DNA from: Tenodera sinensis
Taxonomy: Eukaryota > Arthropoda > Insecta > Mantodea > Mantidae
Assembly (NCBI GenBank): GCA_030765045.1
Contig: CM060964.1
Location: forward strand, 274,334,888-274,398,887
Direction: 5' to 3'
DNA length: 64,000 nt
Within the stretch, counting starts at the first letter, position 1; each line of letters begins with the position of its first letter. A program made the translations under genes and the position numbers. Shown here piece after piece: positions 12,414-22,265 of this stretch. Under the pieces are notes generated by a model that did not search any database, was not told the origin of the DNA, and worked only from the letters and a program-made list of their open reading frames with translations.

Positions 12414-12470
12414 GTGAGTGAGTGAGTGAGTGAGTGAGTGAGTGAGTGAGTGAGTGAGTGAGTGGGAGGA
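12414..12470. repeat. (GTGA)n LINE tail repeat
   Basis: About 14 GTGA units. In minus orientation this is (TCAC)n and directly follows the conserved end of the LINE 3' untranslated region. Confidence 0.9.
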
Positions 12471-12711
12471 GTTAAAGCGACCGTTGACAGCTGGGTCATT
12501 TGGTCACTAAGTCAGATTTTAAAGGCTAAATCACTCACAAAGTGATGTGGTAAAAAGATAAAAGCTTAAACACTAGATCACAATAGGAAATAGTTAAAAA
12601 CAGTAAAAAATGAACGTTAAAAGTTAAAATGTTGAAACCTGAATGTTACTAGAGGAAGAGTTAGAACGCTAAAACGAAACGGTAAAAACAACACAAAGCA
12701 GAGATCGTACT

Positions 12712-13125
12712 CTAAAACCGTAAAACCAAATAGCCAGGAATAAAACACAAGTTAAGCTTGTTTCTCGAAACCCTATCAGCGGAGACCGGGTCGTCGCCTA
12801 GAATTGACCGCAGGGTAGAACCCAGGCTAAGGGATTGGCGCTCTCTAGTATATCGCGGACAATCAACCAAAGCGCGCGACACAGAGAGCTGTATGCCGCA
12901 CTTTCGACAGACAGGGGCCGGGTCACCACGCAAAAGGTGCCCATAAGTGGCGCGTGTGTGACCTATTCGCAACCGCATTAAAACAACCTCTGACCGATGG
13001 AAATCCCTGCAAGAGGTCAGCCAGGGTTGTAGTGTGTCCTTGATTGTCCGCAATTGAGTGCCAGGCACCTCTTCCCAAAACTTCTGCCAGAACTAGAAAA
13101 GTTGGCAATGGAAGTACCACTACTG
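12712..13125 (-). pseudogene. LINE ORF2 C-terminal end
   Basis: The minus-strand frame from about 13,068 reads PGTQLRTIKDTLQPW, then VLMRLRIGHTRATYGHLLRG, a zinc-knuckle-like CRKCGIQLSVSRALVDC and LRSILGDD. This is the well-known C-terminal block of RNase H-bearing LINE polyproteins (I/Nimb-like), in which LRIGHT and a C-x2-C...H...C element follow RNase H. Here His is replaced by Arg (VSRALVDC for VxHILVDC). Endonuclease, reverse transcriptase and RNase H themselves are missing by 5' truncation. A neighbouring frame (12,923-13,120) shows a frameshift near 13,070. Confidence 0.75.
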
Positions 13126-13323
13126 CACATCCCTAAAAGAAAGAGAATGTGTGAAAAATACCGGCAAACAACATGCAGCGATAAAAATGATTAACAGCCT
13201 CTTATCTGGGAAAAGTAGAAGTATTTAAAAATTCAAACCAATAAAACATTTAAGATAAATTGTGTGTTTTAACGAGATCTACATCTTTTGTGTAGTAAAA
13301 TTTTGTCTCTTAATGTTTATGAG

Positions 13324-13907
13324 ACCGAGCGGGATGGCTCAGGCGGTAACGTCTGTGGCCCGCATTCTGGAGGTCGCGGGTTTGATCCCCGCGACCGCGC
13401 ACTCTGATATGGGGTTTTTCCGTGGTTTTCTCGTGTCACTTAGGCGAATGCTGGGCTGCATTATTTCATACCACGGTTTCCTTTCCACCATTTCCTTTCA
13501 TTCCATTTCCTTAACATCTTTCAAGTGGTGCAGTTCCTGGCATGTAGTGTGGGCAGTGTCGGAGAGATGGCGTGGATGGCTGCGCATGGTAACTGCTGTT
13601 CTCGGCGCTGGGTGGCGTCCGGTCGGCCCTTGTCCTCCGTCGAGGGGCGGGGGGGGGGGGGGACCGCGGTATGATGGTGGCTGCTTGGCGGGGCCTTGCT
13701 CCGGGATGAAGACATCTCAGCACTGGTTAGGGACTTTCATGCGTCTCTGGTGGTCCTGTCTAGCTGCGAGTCTGATAGCACTCCTTCGGTTCCCTCATTC
13801 ATCCCTTCCCTGCCTCCTGGGGGAGGGGGGTGGTAGCCACAATAGATCTGTGTTGGTCGACGTGAGTGAGGTGTCCCCCTCTGTACCTGTAGTCTTTACC
13901 TTTACTT
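13324..13907 (+). mobile_element. Long tRNA-derived SINE, family A-head (about 584 bp)
   Basis: The tRNA-like head ACCGAGCGGGATGGCTCAGG is followed by a B box with a perfect arm (CGCGGGTTTGATCCCCGCG) and a GC-rich body. Imperfect 14-base target duplications flank it: TTAATGTTTATGAG at 13,310 and TTACGGTTTAGGAG at 13,908. They restore a continuous family A sequence when the SINE is removed. A run of about 16 G lies near 13,645. Confidence 0.85.
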
Positions 13908-14225
13908 TTACGGTTTAGGAGTTACGCAAAAGTCATACAGAATGAAGAGGACTTCAGAGGCCATTCACAGAAACTTCTAGATACACATTTCATTTTTCAT
14001 GAAAATAGCTTAAACAAACGGTAATTTAATCAAAATTGTTAGGGCCATTGTTTTTTGTTGTTGTTGTTTTGTTACTGAGAAAAACATTTTGGTACAATTT
14101 TCAACGTAAAGGATAGTTTGAGGTGGGGTACTTTCTTGAAAATGTTCGTCTCGCATCCTCGGAACATACTGGACATAAATATTAAGTTTGGTACTTAACT
14201 GACTGATCGTTTTTAGTTATGCTGC

Positions 14226-14227
<2 letters not shown>

Positions 14228-14287
<60 letters not shown>

Positions 14288-14300
14288 ACACACACACACA
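14228..14300. repeat. (CA)n in family A
   Basis: About 35 CA units with a TA interruption, at the position where other family A copies also carry CA/TG tracts. Confidence 0.95.
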
Positions 14301-14429
14301 CGGACCTTTTTTTCTAAAATGTATATTCTTATTCAGGATACCTCAAAATGTATATTTCCGGTGAAATCTCGGTAACGAATTTTTGAAAGAAGCAAGCAAA
14401 ATATCTGATGCGTTACATTAAAATGACTT

Positions 14430-14866
14430 CTCTACACTATCGTTTGTTGGCTATTCTTACCAAAGTTTATTTTTCCACCCACTTCATTTTAATTTGGATA
14501 AATCTTTGCAGAATTGTTTTAGATACACAGGGAATAGCGATAGTCAAATGAGGATTGCATGGTATATACCAGCCTCAAAAATCCATAGCGTTTCCATGCA
14601 ATCGCCTCATCTGAATATCGAAAGGACGTTAAAAGAATGATCAACTACTGAATAAATAGAACTATTAAAAACTGATACCTTGGAAATGGCTAATGACACA
14701 AGGAAGTTATTTGGAATAAACATATGTTTTAAAGATATCTACTTTTTTGTGCAATATGTTTTCGTCCTTCGCTTAAGGAGAGTAAGTAATTAACGCATGT
14801 AAAAAGATAGGAAAATATTATATGTTCAAGAAGCCATAAATCAGATGTTAACGATCAGATCAATTT

Positions 14867-14917
<51 letters not shown>

Positions 14918-15395
14918 TACAGGTGCAATCTACTGTTTAAAATAAACCCACAAAAGCTTTTCTACTACTTACCGTTTGGTTTGAAATAATTTGTTAACAT
15001 GTAGAAGATATTTTAGTTTTGCCATTGCTTGTCTAGATTTAAGTACCTTTTATTCCAGTTTTTGTCATCTAGACCTCTCTGAAACTTTGGAAAGCTACTA
15101 ACGATAGATGCGAAAGTCTACCTTACCTCAATAATTGAAATATATACAATATTGTTGCCTAAAGTTGCATACAAACTTCATGACTTAAAAAAAGGAATTA
15201 TTTTTACCATAAAATTATTGCAGTTTCTTCAGATTCAAAAGTAATTCTATAATACGAGTACTTGTAAAGAGGTTCATCATACGTTGATACAATACACCTG
15301 AAAATTGCAAGTGGATAGTTATTATGGTTTTAGTGAAAATGATACATCAAGTATAAAAAAATGTAATTTTTCAGGAGAGTGAAAAATCTCATCTT
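14430..15395. other. Mostly unassigned, with a family A start and a poly(T) tract
   Basis: The stretch 14,440-14,560 loosely matches the left part of family A (GGGAATAGCGATAGTCAAAT). A run of about 46 T lies at 14,870-14,916 and may be a retrocopy tail in minus orientation. Nothing else is supported. Confidence 0.45.
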
Positions 15396-15399
15396 ACCT

Positions 15400-15975
15400 T
15401 CTAATTTTAGAAAGCTCCAGGACTATAACTATCTCCCTTCTAGGCTTCCCTATCTTACTTCTTTCTTTTTAGCCCTCTCTTCTTTACTTTGCCTTCTTTG
15501 GGCATCTCCTCTATAGCTTTATCGCCTTGACGACACGGTCCAGGTTTGATGCTCATAGTACTTTTTTATGCTTTTCGTCTTGGTCCAATGCCCATTGCTT
15601 TCATTACATGCATTCTCTTGTAACACCCATCATTAAAAAATGTTACAGAATCAAAAACATCAATTTCAATTGTTTCTGCTCCAGCAAATAAATTTTTTGA
15701 TACCCTTTGCCAGATGCAGCTGTTGTAAGACTCATTTTGGTTTTGAATCATACCATACATAGATTTTTTCAATAGTTCTTCATCTGGAAGCTTCGTGTAA
15801 ATCGATTAGAGTGTTTCCATCACAACAGTTGACAAGGAATATTTATGTGCATATTGAGCTTCTATCACAAGTGATCGACACCATGATTCAGCTCCTGGTG
15901 GGCAGAGACCACGACAAGACTTCTCATCTGTAGAACATTGTGAGAAAAGAGGTTTTCTGCATTCCTTTTAGACTA
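15400..15975 (-). pseudogene. Mutator-like transposase C-terminal relic
   Basis: The open core (15,772-15,566) reads TQN-type MIQNQNESYNSCIW, then VSKNLFAGAETIEIDVFDSV and FFNDG. This fits the NESxN-x-xIWxR-x-xKNxF signature of a widespread invertebrate transposase-like family usually annotated as a Mutator-like transposase domain. Upstream in the minus strand are CPPGAESWC (about 15,905) and LPDEELLKKSMYG. Downstream a basic tail (KEGKVKKRGLKRKK) ends near 15,410 with GDSYSPGAF, a typical C-terminus of that family. Stops and frame changes break it. The N-terminal catalytic part is absent. The family label comes from memory of the motif, not from a search. Confidence 0.65.
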
Positions 15976-16495
15976 TTGCAACTATTTCTAATTACCATTC
16001 CATTGTAGTTTTCTAGCCGATAAATTTCTGATGCGCTTCTTCTATGCACTAACTACTGTGTACAGCTGTTTATAAACAATAAGTCAACAAATACAATAAA
16101 TGTTTGTAGACTAAGCTTCACTTATCTTTAGTAAGTTGTGAATAACAGGTTTCTTTTGGACTCGCACTAGAAAATGTGATCTGTGTTCAATGCTGCTAAC
16201 ACCAAGAAAAGAAACTTCCCAAGTGAAACAAATATAGAGAGAACGTCTATTTCACAAATGGAAGCATATCTTGAGCTGGAGCGTACGTGGCTTTTCAGCA
16301 TAGAATGAGTGTAGCAATTTAAATCCAGGTATTTAAAAGTGCTTGATAATAATATAACGCATATAAATCATATACCAAAATGTTCAGGAAACTATGCTCT
16401 GCCATGTAAGCAAATAAAAAATTTCAATTTTTTGACCTGTTCCCCCTAACGTTTAACCAATTATACTACAAAAATGCTTCCGAGGAAGTGATTAC
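15976..16495. other. Unassigned
   Basis: No supported feature in about 520 bases. Confidence 0.5.
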
Positions 16496-16722
16496 ACTGA
16501 CTATTCACAGAAAATTCTAGATATATATTTTATCATATAAATGTCTTTAATTTGATATATTTTAATCAAACTCGTTAGAGACATTTTTAAGAAAATCAAA
16601 TATTTCGAAATATGTTATTGTAAAGGAAGCTGGAATGGGGAATTTTCTTTAAAATTTTCGTATGACATCTTCGAAAATAGTGAACTATAATAATACGTTT
16701 AGTATTTATCCATTTAGTCGTC

Positions 16723-16966
16723 GGCCGCGCCGTAGCCGAGTGGTTATGGTTATACAATTCGCTTCTCACCAAAGTGGGGCGATCCCAGGCAACCGCACGT
16801 GGGATTCGTGGTGGACGAAGTGGCGCTGGGGTGGGTTTCCTCCGGGTTCTCCGGTTTCCCCCGTTTCCCATCCCACCGGTGCTCATCTTCATTCCATGTA
16901 GCATCAGTGTCATCGCCTGCGGTGCCGTAGTACTAAAAGCGGGCGTTAAACACTGCAAAAAAAAAA
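16723..16966 (+). mobile_element. tRNA-derived SINE, family D
   Basis: The tRNA-like head GCCGTAGCCGAGTGGTTATG precedes a body with GGGTTTCCTCCGGGTTCTCC and GCGGGCGTTAAACACTGC, ending in an A run. A perfect 11-base target duplication ATTTAGTCGTC lies at 16,712-16,722 and 16,967-16,977. A second copy is at 22,540-22,770. Confidence 0.9.
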
Positions 16967-16972
16967 ATTTAG

Positions 16973-17340
16973 TCGTCTCCTTAGCGCGCTGGTAGCGTTG
17001 CTGCTTACCAAGCGGGAGACGTGGTTTTGATTCCCGGTACAGGCGTGGGGAGTTTCTTCCGCTGGAAGACCTGGTCCGGGATGCGCTCAGCCTCGCTAGG
17101 TATATCAGGGGTGCGTGATAAAATGTGGCAGCCCTGGCTGCGTACACCGCATAACCGGCCGGAAGGGACCAGGGCGCTGACCACATACCACCCTCCAGTA
17201 CTGCACCCGCACACGACGCCTGTGGTGGACAGAGGTAGGGGACGCAGCGGCCAAGCGGTGGGCCTTGACCCGGAAAGGGCTGTTGCGCCTTGGATTATTA
17301 TTGTTTATCCGCTTTTCATTCCCGAGGTATTCTTTCAGAT
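16973..17340 (+). mobile_element. tRNA-derived SINE, family E
   Basis: The head TCCTTAGCGCGCTGGTAGCG and a B-box-like GTTTTGATTCCCGGTAC are followed by a GC-rich body with a pairing stem (GTCTCC/GGGAGAC). The body runs to about 17,310. The family D SINE is inserted at its 5' edge. Confidence 0.65.
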
Positions 17341-17343
17341 ATA

Positions 17344-17420
<77 letters not shown>
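17344..17420. repeat. (CA)n in family A
   Basis: About 38 CA units followed by the family A sequence GGACGTTTTTCTAAAT. Confidence 0.95.
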
Positions 17421-17423
<3 letters not shown>

Positions 17424-17487
17424 CGTTTTTCTAAATATTTTGTTATTCAGAAGACCTACTATGCACATGGTAAAGAAAGTAAATAAT

Positions 17488-17666
<179 letters not shown>

Positions 17667-18079
17667 AAACCCTGCTATGTAGGCTGTTATAGATTTGCAT
17701 CAATAGCTGCATTCTCTTCGGAAACAAGGACAATTGTCTTTTAGCGATGTTTAACGACCATTCTTAGGGGAGAATTGCCTAACTTGTACCAATTCACACA
17801 TTTCATTTTGTCTAATTGTAACTGGCAACTTTTGAATTATTTCCATAACGGTATCTTAATTCCAAATATGTTAGGATGATTTGTCTATAAAGGAAAGGTT
17901 TTTTTCAAGTTAACATAAAGTCATAAAGCTCAGTTTTAAATGTCTGCAATGGGCACAAATTAGGTAACTGGTTTCGTAAATTGTACCACTGGGTTCCTAA
18001 ATTGCACTACATACATTTTAGACACAAACAATTTATTTTCCTTTGCAGTTAGTATAGAAATACTTTTTTACAGATTGCA
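17667..18079. other. Unassigned
   Basis: AT-rich, no supported feature. Confidence 0.5.
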
Positions 18080-18290
18080 CAATGCTTGATGTAGATAGAC
18101 TTTGAACCCCTGATTCCAAGGCCGTGGGTTCAAATCCGGCCCAGACCAATGGTTTTTAAGTGTGCTTAAAAACGACATCTCCATGTCAGTAGATTTACTG
18201 GCATGTAAAAGAACTCCTGCGGAACAAAATTCCGCACACCGGCGACGCTGGTGTGATCCTAGCAATTGACAGCGACTTTAAACTACAAAA
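18080..18290 (+). mobile_element. SINE family C, head-truncated copy
   Basis: Starts just before the B box (GGGTTCAAATCCGGCCC). The body keeps CAGTAGATTTACTGGCATGT and CGCACACCGGCGACGCTG, close to the copy at 6,812. Confidence 0.8.
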
Positions 18291-19254
18291 TAAAAAAGTT
18301 AGGCGACGGTACAAATTACGCTACCCCTGGCTACTTCACATGGCACCGCAGGCGGTGGGCACTGATGATGCATGAAGTGAAATGATAATTAGGAAAATAA
18401 ATGTTCCAGACCTAGGTTTAGGTTATCTACCCGGCATTTGTTAATTATGAGAACTGAGGAATTAGAGGATAAACTGAGATAGAATAGGAGCTGACATTCT
18501 CTATTGAATCTAATCTCAGTTGCTGTGCATTTCAGATGAAAACTCGATATCGGGCTTTGGGTCCAATGGAAAACTTGCTTTACCGCCTAAGCCGCAGAGA
18601 ATGTAATCAAGTTTCATACGAACCGTTTGCAGAAGCACTGTCAAATAGAATATCAGGTGATTCTAGATGTTTTTACAGGCATGTTGAGAGCAAATTTTAC
18701 TGAAAATTGGTTCAAATAATAACTATTATACCGTGTATCGAGTTCAAGGTTCAAATTGCAATAACGGAAATGATATTATGCTCATTATACTATATGATGT
18801 GTGTCATCCAGATGCGTAAAAACAGTAAGCAATTATAATTTCTCACTTTCCTTCGGCACACCACAATTGTAATTGGATCATTTTCTCATTGTAACTGTCA
18901 AGGCGGAAAAGTGACATCCGTTAACCTTGAAGCACATACAATTATTTCTCTCCCGTATTAGGTGGAAATTGTCTCTTAATGAGGTCGACGAATACTAACA
19001 TGGTTTGTTGCTTCGTTTATTAGGCCTCATCAACGACCACTTTCACGGAACGGTCTCACTGCGTGTTTTGTTGAGCAAGTGTTAGCCGTACTCACTACTG
19101 AAAACGCTCTGGAAACAGTTATGGACTCTTCAAAATGTTCAAAAATATTTGGTGGCCCACAGGTCTATATTAATTCTTGGGTAGCCTGATTGTAATTATT
19201 TTCCAATAATGCATGGTGACTTTCATCTGATGGTAGTTCCTGAAGCTAATAAGC
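18291..19254. other. Unassigned, with a SINE tail and a possible exon
   Basis: A short minus-strand piece at about 18,338-18,362 (GGCACCGCAGGCGGTG) matches the tail of SINE family D. At 18,535-18,656 an open stretch follows a pyrimidine-rich TTGCTGTGCATTTCAG and ends before GTGATT. It could be an exon (MKTRYRALGPMENLLYRLSR...), but I recognise no family and give it low weight. Confidence 0.3.
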
Positions 19255-19271
19255 CAGTTAGTTGTATTAAG

Positions 19272-19961
19272 GTCATAGGGATATAGGATAAACACGGAGA
19301 GGGGACCTCGCTCACCGCAACAAACTCAGATATTTTGTGGCTACCACCCCCAAGGAGGCAGGGATGACGTGAGGGAACCACACGGTGCCACAGGGTCCCA
19401 GCTAGACAGTCCACAGAGACGCGCGAAGTCTAACAAGTGCTGAGATCTCTTCATCAGGGCGCCAGGCCCCGCCGAGCAGCCATCACACCGCAGGTCCACT
19501 GTCGCACATGCGTCTCTCTTCTCCCGCTTGAGCAAGCGCTCCTAGGGTCCGATGGGTGTCGTACAGGCATCCCTCGACGGAGGACAAGGGCCGCCAAACG
19601 CCACCTAGCGCCGAGAACAGCAGTTACCACGCTCCTAGGGTCCGATGGATGTCGTACAGGCATCCCTCGACGGAGGACAAGGGCCGCCAAACGCCACCTA
19701 GCGCCGAGAACAGTTACCACGCGCAAGCATCCGCGCCATCTGTCCGGCACCTCAATACCATGCACCTGACAGCACACCTGAAGGTGGCAAGAAAACTAAA
19801 TGATGGAAGGGAAACCGTGGTATGAAATAATGCACCCTAGCATTGCCTAAGGGACATGGGGAAACCACGGAAAAACTCATGTCAGAGTGCGCGGCCACGG
19901 GGATAGAACTCAAGACCTCCCGAATGCGGGCCACAGACGTTACCACTAGGTCCATCCCGCT
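19272..19961 (-). mobile_element. Long tRNA-derived SINE, family A-head, with internal duplication
   Basis: A minus-strand copy of the 13,324 SINE (GAGCGGGATGG head, TATTTCATACCACGGTTTCC, GGTGGTAGCCACAAAATATC). Target duplications of 17 bases with two mismatches (CAGTTAGTTGTATTAAG at 19,255 and CAGTTGGTTGTGTTAAG at 19,962) fix its ends. A 93-base internal unit is duplicated in tandem (19,538-19,630 and 19,631-19,720). Confidence 0.9.
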
Positions 19962-19978
19962 CAGTTGGTTGTGTTAAG

Positions 19979-20498
19979 AGGAGCAGGGGATAGAAAAAAG
20001 TTTGCACAGAGTAGGAAATAAAAATGGATATAGAGAAATAAAAAATAGTAGTATTCAAAACATAAAACAAACTGAGCAAAGATGAGAAATGGAATTTAAA
20101 TAGTAAGAGATGAAAGGTAATGGGGAGACAGCATATCGGCAGTTCCTAAGAATGCAATATGGCCGACATCACACTAAAATGCAGACGACATCATACCAAA
20201 AAGCAGTTCTGCCAACGTACATAATAAAAGCATTATTTCTAACCTCATATATTACAGGGGTAAAGTAACATGCTTTCAAACGATAATATTCCTTGAAAAT
20301 CGTTACCACACAACACATGATGAATCTACTCGCCTTTGGAAAATCTTGTTCTGCAATACCACTTTTGAATAAAATCACTTCCGAACGCTAAATGTCGCAA
20401 TATATATTTAATGCACTACTGTTTTGCGAACACAAAAACAACAATAATAACTATAATGTAATTAATGTTTTTCCACACTAGCCGTGTGTAGGACGTAA
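19979..20498. other. Unassigned
   Basis: About 500 bases with no supported feature. Confidence 0.5.
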
Positions 20499-20583
20499 TT
20501 GGAAAGAGTAGAGTGAGACTGAAAAATTGAATGCCATGACCGGGATGACATTGAAGTTTTCAGTCTCACTCGACCCTTTCCAA
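20499..20583. repeat. 85-bp near-perfect palindrome
   Basis: TTGGAAAGAGTAGAGTGAGA at the left pairs with TCTCACTCGACCCTTTCCAA at the right. Pairing continues inward through GAAAA/TTTTC and most of the centre around CATGACCGGGATG. It can form one long hairpin. It may be a small inverted-repeat element or a small-RNA hairpin; there is no further evidence for either. Confidence 0.85.
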
Positions 20584-20774
20584 TAATAACTATAACTGCA
20601 TACACTGCTCTAAAACTATTCAAGACAAAATCACTCAAACACGAGCAATACAATGACGCTAATTAATTAATTAATTAAATAATCTGTGGGCTTGAGAAGT
20701 TATGCAGCCCCGGCGTTTTCCAGGCTATGGCGTAAACACTGTTCACTACATCGCGTCGTATCAATTTCGACCGA

Positions 20775-20880
20775 AATAAGTGTTTTGCAGTTACTCTCGT
20801 AGCACAACAGTGTACGCGTTGGCCTTCGATATTGGAGGTGCCAGGTTCAAGTACTGCCACGTGAAGATCTTTTTTAATGT
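20775..20880 (+). mobile_element. Possible tRNA-derived SINE fragment
   Basis: CTCGTAGCACAACAGTGTAC resembles a tRNA D region, and CCAGGTTCAAGTACTG resembles a B box about 45 bases on. A T-rich tail follows. Only one copy is seen here. Confidence 0.35.
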
Positions 20881-21394
20881 TTAGCAAATTTAATGAGAAC
20901 TGATATTTGGCATGTAAGTGTAGTTTCACTTAATTTAATTATGTGAATCTCATGAGAAAAAAATTGTTACTTGTTAGAATATGCTTTAATGAACATCATA
21001 AATAAATGCATAATAACATTGTGGTTATAACTTGCAAACATAAGGCATTATTACATAACATTTTACTATTTAAAACTATTGTTTCATACAAAAGGGAGCC
21101 AAGAAGTTATAGGCAAATCCACTTTCTAGTGAATTCGAAAGTAACAGATGAGTTGCTAGAACGTTCTCAAAACAAATGAAGGTAATAAAAACTTCAGGCA
21201 TGATTGGAACTTCTGAACTGCGCCATGACTTTCCAGCATATTAACATTGCGCTACCAGAGCACGTCAACAACGAATACTACCTTAGCCCTAATCAGTGGT
21301 CTGGTGAATGCAGTGTCGGCACTTACATTTAGCATCATCTGTAAAATGCAGAGTTGTCTAATTACCAATCCGCAGGATGAGAAGACTCTCCCAT
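20881..21394. other. Unassigned
   Basis: No supported feature. Confidence 0.5.
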
Positions 21395-22083
21395 TATACA
21401 GAATGGAAGGGAAGACATTACATTAATTTAAATGAGTGATAGATCTGGCTATTTGGAACACATGCATCTTACGTTTTTGTCTCTGACCATTTCCTACGGA
21501 GATATTTTAGTTTTATCGAAAACAAGCTGGCAACACTGCAGATTGTGTGGGTGTCACTTTCACTAGGTCTGTATATAAACTAACACCGCAGCGTGGTGTC
21601 CCATGAACGTAAATAAATACCTTGCAGGGTCCTTCCATGCTTACTGTGCGAGTGTAGGCCAATTAGAATCGTTATCTCCCAAAACATTACACCACCCTGC
21701 AAGCGACCGACGTGTTTACCTCCAGAAGCTGGTTCAATTCCCTGACCAACCTCAATGCAACGTTGCCAAGTCACTTCACGTCTGAAAAAGTTGCGCAGAT
21801 ATTCCTTTAATTGTTTTAAGTGATTAATTATTTCGACACTCCCTGTGATGTCCCATGATTACTACCGAAGCTATGTCAGAAATAAGTTACTCTACTCGTT
21901 TTACAGGTAACAAACTATTATCTTCGTACTTCATTGTGAAATTATGCATCCAATTTGGAACAAAAACCGTTTATTTTTTAGAAATTGGCTGATCAAAGAA
22001 CAAAACGTCATTAGACTTTTTTTGTTTGTAATGCTTCTATGAAGCGCATATTAGAAGGAATGTAAGAAGTTCCCTTCCAGTAC
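21395..22083 (+). mobile_element. 0.7-kb inverted-repeat DNA element (family M), copy 1
   Basis: The left end TATACAGAATGGAAGGGAAG and a decayed right end (GGAATGTAAGAAGTTCCCTT) are the terminal inverted repeats of the family better seen at 28,031 and 62,876. The interior matches those copies over its full length and has no convincing gene, so the family is non-autonomous. Confidence 0.85.
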
Positions 22084-22265
22084 TTCATTGCTTCTCCATG
22101 TGAGTTTACTGCGTATGTGTCTCTCTATTGATTAGCAATAATTAATTATTAACATTATAAACTTTTAATTAATTAAAATTGTTAAATATAAATTTAGGTA
22201 TTATTTAAATAGTACAAGTAATTTTATTTTATTTATTTATACACATGGCATGGCATTCTAATGAA

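Larger units (their letters stand above)
12414..13125 (-). mobile_element. 5'-truncated LINE with RNase H-type C-terminus and (TCAC)n tail
   Basis: The coding end at about 13,120-12,712 is followed by a 3' untranslated region of about 240 bases. That region closes with AATGACCCAGCTGTCAACGG and then (TCAC)n instead of poly(A). The same end motif plus GTGA/TCAC repeat recurs at 28,977, 40,526 and 50,778, always in the same orientation. The 5' truncation falls near 13,100-13,125. Confidence 0.75.
13230..14370 (+). repeat. Family A copy carrying a SINE and a (CA)n tract
   Basis: The unit is recognisable on both sides of the SINE. At 13,258-13,310 is ACGAGATCTACATCTTTTGT...TTTTGTCTCTTA. At 13,908 onward come GGTTTAGGAGTTACGCAAAA, ATACACATTTCATTTTTCAT, the TTCGTCTCGCATCC block, (CA)n at 14,228-14,300 and TATTTCCGGTGAAATCTCG. 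Confidence 0.7.
16496..17455 (+). repeat. Family A copy split by two SINEs
   Basis: Family A blocks at 16,500-16,711 (AATCAAACTCGTTAGAGACA, TTTTCGTATGACATC) continue after the SINEs at 17,344 with (CA)n and GGACGTTTTTCTAAATATTT. The two SINEs lie between. Confidence 0.65.

Noticed and set aside
13262..13918. A 218-residue plus-strand protein
   Set aside because: The frame runs across family A and the whole inserted SINE, including its tRNA-like head; no domain is seen.
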